Shown: positions 59,847 through 64,000 of the stretch, piece after piece
How positions within the stretch are numbered: position 1 is the stretch's first letter
How the letters are laid out: each line of letters begins with the position of its first letter
NCBI GenBank assembly: GCA_015075555.1
Contig: JABTUD010000002.1
Location: 1,391,084-1,455,083, forward strand
From: Thermoflexaceae bacterium
GTDB lineage: Bacteria > Chloroflexota > Dehalococcoidia > Tepidiformales > Tepidiformaceae
DNA length: 64,000 nucleotides
Direction: 5' to 3'
Position numbers and translations under genes: made by a program
Notes under the pieces: generated by a model
The model's input: the letters and a program-made list of their open reading frames with translations, nothing else
What the model was told of the DNA's origin: nothing
Database searches by the model: none

Positions 59847-60359
59847 CTATTCGATTGCCAGAACGAGCTCGGTCACGCCGCCGGTCCCGAGCCACGAGAC
59901 CGCCCGCAGCCCGGCATCGCGGAGGTCTTCGGCCGGGTTGCAGCGGTGGCATTCGACGCGTGTGACGAGCTGGCTCACGCCTTTGCCGCGGGCCTCGGCG
60001 ACGATTGCCGCGAGCAGCGGCGCGACGAGCCCAAGCCGTTCGTAGGCCGCCTGGACGGCGACTGTAAGCTCGGCCTGCCCGGCGCCTTCGGGGAGCGCGG
60101 CGAGGCGCGCAATCCCGGCGATGTTACCGTCGCGCGTTTCCGCCACCACGACGGCGATAGTTTCTCCAGCGTCAGGTGCGGAGGATTCCCGGGAAGAGCC
60201 CCGGTAGGCGTCGCTCCCGAAGCAGAGGTAGTGCATGCCGGCGATGCTGCCCAATCCGGCCAGCGTGGGGGCATCGTCCGCGGTCAGCGGATGGATGCTG
60301 AACCCTGAGGACGGGAACGGCGATGAACCAACACCGGCGGCTGCGGAAGACATGCCCAT
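59847..60359 (-). CDS. GNAT-like acetyltransferase
   Basis: A 170-residue protein with a GNAT core (IAGIARLAALPEGAGQAELTVAV, then YERLGLVAPLLAAIVAEARGKGVSQLVTRVE) but a weaker R/Q-x2-G-x-G/A acetyl-CoA motif (ERLGLV). Possibly a divergent GNAT. TACTCT lies 5 nt before the ATG (leaderless). Confidence 0.65.
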   Translation of the reverse strand: MGMSSAAAGVGSSPFPSSGFSIHPLTADDAPTLAGLGSIAGMHYLCFGSDAYRGSSRESSAPDAGETIAVVVAETRDGNIAGIARLAALPEGAGQAELTVAVQAAYERLGLVAPLLAAIVAEARGKGVSQLVTRVECHRCNPAEDLRDAGLRAVSWLGTGGVTELVLAIE

Positions 60360-60543
60360 GCTTCAGAGTATGCGCGAATCCCGCGGCGCCAGGGGGGCCG
60401 GACGGCCCGGCAAACGCGGGCCCATCGGCCGGAAAGAGCCTTCGGGAGCCAAGATGTCTGCCTGGCGGTGATCCCAAAGGGGGCGCCGGCCGTATGATTG
60501 GCCTCAATCAGCCTGAGCGATGCTCGGGAAACAGGAGCGACCA

Positions 60544-61392
60544 ATGCCCGGCCACGCCTCCGTCCTTGTCCCCCTGGACGGCTCGAAGAACGCGGAAAAC
60601 GCCCTGCCCATGGCGGCCCTGCTGGCGCGCGCCTACGACCTGCCCGTGAGGCTCATCCACGTCATCGACAACGCCGACGAGATGCTCACCCCGCAGGCGC
60701 TCGACCGCGCGCGGGAGGTCTTTTCGAGCTACTCCCTCGATCTGGCTGCCCGCCACGGGATTGATACCTCACGGGCTGTCGCCGAAGTTGGCTACGGCCC
60801 ACCTGCCGCCACCATCCTTGCGGCGGCCGAAGGCGTGCGGTTCGTGGTGATTGCCACGCACGGCCGCGGCGGCTTCGTCGCCACATTCATTGGCAGCGTG
60901 GCCGACAAGGTGGTCCGCGGGGCCGATGTCCCGGTAGTGACGGTTCCCGGCGTGGGCGAGCCTGCGGCTGTCGACAGCCGGCCGATCCTTGTCGCGCTCG
61001 ACGGGTCTCCCGAAGCGGAGGCGGGACTGGAGGCGGCGAGGGACCTGGCGAAGCGGGCTGCCGTCAGGCTCGCGCTGGTGCGTGCGATCAGCGTGCCGCC
61101 GCCGGTTGGCATCGAGTTCGCCTACTATCCACCGGACATACTCACCACCATGCAGGCGGCGGCCCAGGACTACCTGAAGGGGATTGCCCGGCCCGGCGAA
61201 GAGACACACCTGGTTCACGGCGCCGCCGCCACGGCAATCGAGCAGATCGCTGCCAACATCAATGCGGGCCTGATCGTGATGACCTCGCGAGGAAGAGGGC
61301 TGGCCGCACGGCTGGCACTGGGCAGCACAACCGATCGCGTGCTCCATTCGGTGCAGCGGCCGCTGCTGATTGTGCCTGTCGCTGAAAGCTAA
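60544..61392 (+). CDS. tandem universal stress protein
   Basis: A 282-residue protein with two UspA domains. The first (LVPLDGSKNAENAL, then ATHGRGGFVATFIGSVADKVVRGADVPVV) and the second (ILVALDGSPEAEAGLEAA, then TSRGRGLAARLALGSTTDRVLHSVQRPLLIV) both carry the ATP-binding pattern. AGGAG precedes the ATG. Second of three Usp genes in the window. Confidence 0.9.
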   Translation: MPGHASVLVPLDGSKNAENALPMAALLARAYDLPVRLIHVIDNADEMLTPQALDRAREVFSSYSLDLAARHGIDTSRAVAEVGYGPPAATILAAAEGVRFVVIATHGRGGFVATFIGSVADKVVRGADVPVVTVPGVGEPAAVDSRPILVALDGSPEAEAGLEAARDLAKRAAVRLALVRAISVPPPVGIEFAYYPPDILTTMQAAAQDYLKGIARPGEETHLVHGAAATAIEQIAANINAGLIVMTSRGRGLAARLALGSTTDRVLHSVQRPLLIVPVAES

Positions 61393-61565
61393 CGGCTTCC
61401 CGGCCAGGCCCTTAGTGCGGCCCCTGGTTCCGGCCGGATGGGCCCGAAAGGCCCTTCGCAAGACGTAGCGCCGGGGGTAAGCTCCGGGCAACGCTGCCGG
61501 GGGATTCGATGTCGCGCCCCGCGCCTTTGGAAACCTCCCCGGCTCGCCCGAAGGAGGGCCGAATC

Positions 61566-62084
61566 ATGAAGGCGCTCATCCCCATCGATGGAAGCGAGAC
61601 CGCCCGCTCGGTGCTTCCCACAGTCCAGCGCTTCCTCAGGGTAATACCCCGGGCAGAGATTCACCTGCTCACAGTGCTGGACCCACGCAGCATCCACGGG
61701 GCAGTGGCGCCGGCTCCCGAACAGCAGCCGCCGATCAGCCCGGGCGGTGTGGGCCCGGCCATCGCCGCCCCACCCCCGCGCATCGTCGAAAGCCACGGGG
61801 AAGCAATGGCACGCTCCGATACGGAAGCACGCGAAGCGCTCGAAGCAATCGCCCGGGACGAGTTCCCCGGCGTGCCTGCCGTCTGCGCGATCGAATGGTC
61901 GCGCCAGCCAGCAGAGGCCATCCGCGTAACAGCCAGCGCCATCGACGCCGACGTGATCGTGATGGCCACGCACGGCCGCTCGGGCATATCGCACGCCCTT
62001 ATGGGGAGCGTCGCCGAAGAGGTTGTGCGTACCTCGGGGCGGCCGGTCCTGGTCGTGCGGGCCCAACCGCCAAAGGGAGGCTAG
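61566..62084 (+). CDS. single-domain universal stress protein
   Basis: A 172-residue UspA protein: MKALIPIDGSETARSVLPT at the start, a Pro-rich insertion in the middle (PEQQPPISPGGVGP), and ATHGRSGISHALMGSVAEEVVRTSGRPVLVV as the ATP-binding end. GAAGGAGG lies 9 nt before the ATG. Directly follows the tandem Usp gene. Confidence 0.9.
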   Translation: MKALIPIDGSETARSVLPTVQRFLRVIPRAEIHLLTVLDPRSIHGAVAPAPEQQPPISPGGVGPAIAAPPPRIVESHGEAMARSDTEAREALEAIARDEFPGVPAVCAIEWSRQPAEAIRVTASAIDADVIVMATHGRSGISHALMGSVAEEVVRTSGRPVLVVRAQPPKGG

Positions 62085-62130
62085 GAGCCACAGCACGTGG
62101 TCCATGCCCGGCACGAGATAGAATCAGGGC

Positions 62131-62754
62131 ATGGCCCTTGGGCGTGCTCCCCAGCAGGACTGGTACCGGGTGCTCGGAATCGAGCCCGGGGCAAAGGCGG
62201 CCGAGGTGAAGGCTGCCCACAGGCGGCTCGCGCGCGAATGGCACCCCGACACGAATGCCACCCCCGAGGCGCACGCCCGCATGAGCGCCATCAACCGCGC
62301 ACGGGAGGTGCTGCTCGACCCGGTGGCGCGAAGCGAGTTCGATCGCAATCGCCGGGTTGAGGCGCCCATGGCCGCCCGGCCAGCCCCGGCGCCCGCAAGA
62401 CCGGGCCGCGAGATCCACATCCGCGCGCGGCAGCCGAAGGCAAATCCCACGGTCACGCCGGCGCCGCCGCGACAGGACAAGGTGCAGCCGCCGGGGCCGA
62501 GGGGGCGTTACACGGCCGCGCCCGACTTCGAACGCGACTGGTACGCATTCCTGGGCGTGAGCGCGCGGGCGCCCGGCGAAGAGATCCGGGCCGCCCTGGG
62601 GCGGAAGGCAATGGCGATGCAGGGTACGTCCATCTCAGCCACCGAGGTGGCCCGCCGCAATGCCGAGCTGCGGGCGGCGCAGGCCACCATTGGCGACCCT
62701 TCGGTGCGGGCTGCCTATGACAGGGCGCGCGGCCCGGGCCGGGGCAAAGGCTAG
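62131..62754 (+). CDS. DnaJ-domain protein with degenerate second J-like domain
   Basis: A 207-residue protein. Residues 9-75 form a J domain with the HPD motif (YRVLGIEPGAKAAEVKAAHRR, EWHPDTN). A Pro-rich linker is followed by a second J-like segment (WYAFLGVSARAPGEEIRAAL) in which the HPD place reads AMQGT, so it cannot stimulate DnaK. No G/F or zinc domain. TAGAAT ends 6 nt before the ATG (leaderless). A partner may be a DnaK elsewhere. Confidence 0.75.
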   Translation: MALGRAPQQDWYRVLGIEPGAKAAEVKAAHRRLAREWHPDTNATPEAHARMSAINRAREVLLDPVARSEFDRNRRVEAPMAARPAPAPARPGREIHIRARQPKANPTVTPAPPRQDKVQPPGPRGRYTAAPDFERDWYAFLGVSARAPGEEIRAALGRKAMAMQGTSISATEVARRNAELRAAQATIGDPSVRAAYDRARGPGRGKG

Positions 62755-63431
62755 AGCTTTTCCACTTCCAGGAAGTCGAGCGTGACGGGCGTTTCGCGGC
62801 CGAACATGTTGACCAGGACCTTGACCTTGCCCTTCTCCGTGTCGATCTCGTCGACTGTGCCGATGAAGTCCTCGAAGGGGCCGCCCACGATGCGGACCGA
62901 TTGACCGACGAGGAAGCCCACGCGGACTCGGGGCTGCTCCATGCGCATCGCCCTGAGGATGTGGTTGACCTCCTGGGGCGAAAGGGGCACGGGGCGCGTG
63001 CCCGAGCTTACGAAGCCGGTTACGCCGCTGGTGTTGCGGATGAGGTGCCAGGCCTCATCGGAGACGGGGTCACCTTCCTTGAGCTCAATCGTCTGGATGA
63101 GGACATAGCCGGGGTAGAGCTTCTTCTTGACCGTCCGGCGCTGGCCCTCGCGGATCTCAATCTCGTCCTCGGTGGGGACAACAACGTGGAAGATGCGGTC
63201 CTTCGCGTCCATCTGCTCGACGGTGCTGCGGATGGCGTTGCGGACCTTGTTCTCGTGGCCGCTATAGGTGTGGAGGAAGTACCAGCGCCGCCCCGGGGCG
63301 TTGATCTCTTCATCGGGGAGCTGTTCCTGGTCGTCGACCTCGTCGGAGCGGCGGCGGCGCGGAGGAGCCTTGCGGGGCTCGGCGGCGATGATGCCCGAAA
63401 GGGCGGTAATGGGTTCGGGTTCGTCACTCAT
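62751..63431 (-). CDS. nusG: transcription antitermination protein NusG
   Basis: A 226-residue NusG with an N-terminal extension of about 45 residues that is charged and Pro-rich, then the RNAP-binding NGN domain ([32 protein letters not shown]) and the KOW domain ([25 protein letters not shown]). Lies 4 nt downstream of secE in the conserved secE-nusG order. Its stop overlaps the DnaJ-like gene end on the other strand. Confidence 0.96.
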   Translation of the reverse strand: MSDEPEPITALSGIIAAEPRKAPPRRRRSDEVDDQEQLPDEEINAPGRRWYFLHTYSGHENKVRNAIRSTVEQMDAKDRIFHVVVPTEDEIEIREGQRRTVKKKLYPGYVLIQTIELKEGDPVSDEAWHLIRNTSGVTGFVSSGTRPVPLSPQEVNHILRAMRMEQPRVRVGFLVGQSVRIVGGPFEDFIGTVDEIDTEKGKVKVLVNMFGRETPVTLDFLEVEKL

Positions 63432-63435
63432 GGGT

Positions 63436-63798
63436 CTAGAAAAAGAGCCTTTCGACTATCCACCCGAAGAGGAGGTCGATGCCGCCGAGGAGAATCCCGA
63501 CAGCAACAGCCACAATCGCGACCACCACGGTGAGATAGCGCGTTTCGGCAAAGGTCGGCCAGGTGACCTTGCGAAGCTCGCCGAAGATATCGGCCACAAA
63601 GCGGGGCTGGAGCCGGGCGAGGAAGCCGAACGGGTTCCGCGACCGGCGGGGTGCATGCGGGCGCGGCCCGGAGGCCGGTGCTGGCGCAGCGGCGGGCCTG
63701 GGCAGGTTCTCCCGGACGCGGCGCGCCTGCCCTCCCGTGGAAGGAGCATTCGCATCAGCGGGCGCGGCGGCGGCGCGGCGGCGGGTTGTTCTTGCCAT
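63436..63798 (-). CDS. secE: preprotein translocase subunit SecE (with long N-terminal extension)
   Basis: A 120-residue SecE, longer than the usual 60-70. The first ~65 residues are Ala/Pro/Arg-rich, then the conserved amphipathic helix (ADIFGELRKVTWPTFAETR) and one TM helix (TVVVAIVAVAVGILLGGIDLLFGWI). Forms the SecYEG channel that SecA (38.3-41.0 kb) drives. Confidence 0.93.
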   Translation of the reverse strand: MARTTRRRAAAAPADANAPSTGGQARRVRENLPRPAAAPAPASGPRPHAPRRSRNPFGFLARLQPRFVADIFGELRKVTWPTFAETRYLTVVVAIVAVAVGILLGGIDLLFGWIVERLFF

Positions 63799-63802
63799 GG
63801 GG

Positions 63803-63973
63803 TTAGCGCGTCTCCCTGTGAGCCTTGTGCGCCCGGCATCGCGGGCAGAACTTGCGCAGCTCCAGCCGGTCGGAATCGTTCCGCCGGTTCTTCTGGCTGG
63901 TATAGGTCCGCTCGCGGCAGTCGGTGCACGCGAGGTGGATGATGATCCGGTCGCCTTTTGCTTTCCTTGCCAT
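63803..63973 (-). CDS. rpmG: 50S ribosomal protein bL33
   Basis: A 56-residue bL33 of the zinc-binding type: [21 protein letters not shown], then [18 protein letters not shown], with two CxxC pairs. It sits 4 nt upstream of secE. GGAGTAGGAA precedes the ATG. The order rpmG-secE-nusG is conserved widely. Confidence 0.95.
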   Translation of the reverse strand: MARKAKGDRIIIHLACTDCRERTYTSQKNRRNDSDRLELRKFCPRCRAHKAHRETR

Positions 63974-63986
63974 TTCCTACTCCACC

Positions 63987-64000
63987 TCAGGCGATGATCC
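63987..64000 (-). CDS. possible last codons of tuf (partial)
   Basis: Only the final residues (IIA-stop) are visible. Elongation factor Tu often precedes rpmG-secE-nusG and ends in a similar hydrophobic tripeptide, but four codons do not prove it. Confidence 0.25.

Overview
The window is a high-GC bacterial chromosome segment that looks like Chloroflexota, probably the Dehalococcoidia/Tepidiformia side. That placement is inferred from the overall style: few rRNA-like or AT-rich areas, an F420-type luciferase-like oxidoreductase, PHP-domain DnaE, lipoproteins with short lipoboxes, PNPase with a long glycine/arginine tail, and phage-tail-like proteins of a kind seen in this phylum. No 16S gene is present, so the assignment is not proven. 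Many genes have no Shine-Dalgarno sequence but carry a TANNNT-type -10 hexamer ending 5 to 9 nt before the start codon, which suggests widespread leaderless mRNAs.

Layout. 0-5 kb: an ArsR-type regulator, a large membrane-anchored degenerate PP2C-like/beta-propeller protein and a tandem universal stress protein. 5-10.7 kb: cysE-cysS, preceded by a 20-codon cysteine-rich leader ORF with competing hairpins (candidate cysteine attenuator), then an AAA ATPase cassette, a partial tandem duplication that leaves truncated copies of purM and of the ATPase gene, a DUF488 gene and intact purM. 10.7-27 kb: accessory and housekeeping genes: DUF4097 lipoprotein, Fic protein with a cluster of operator-like repeats, lysin-like protein, F420-type oxidoreductase, GltD-like iron-sulfur flavoprotein, PHP hydrolase, a HicAB pair whose toxin is broken by a 7-bp duplication, homoserine kinase, a PDZ-LuxR fusion, an intact HicBA pair and an acyl-CoA dehydrogenase.

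27-41 kb: a protein with an LQR-type motif known from contractile-injection-system cargo, pnp and rpsO, a small kinase operon, an amidohydrolase/lipoprotein pair, tRNA-His, a site-2 protease, a low-GC secreted beta-helix protein, mutM and secA. 41-44 kb: a phage-tail-like cassette with two tandem paralogous Cys-rich small proteins. 44-49.5 kb: an orphan amino-acid ABC ATPase, a divergent DnaA-like protein, VapBC, HAD hydrolase and a lipoprotein. 49.5-55.6 kb: CHASE3-PAS histidine kinase and a peptide-type ABC importer (two permeases plus Tat-lipoprotein binding protein). 55.6-64 kb: dnaE, small enzymes, two more universal stress proteins, a DnaJ-like protein, and the nusG-secE-rpmG operon on the minus strand, with what may be the last codons of tuf at the edge.

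The strongest candidate for a new system is the leader region at 4951-5103. A predicted leaderless ORF with four Cys codons in 20 ends in the loop of a 9-bp hairpin. It also contains a segment complementary to the cysE ribosome-binding site, just upstream of the genes that make cysteine and charge it onto tRNA. The second is the mosaic duplication at 7192-9815.
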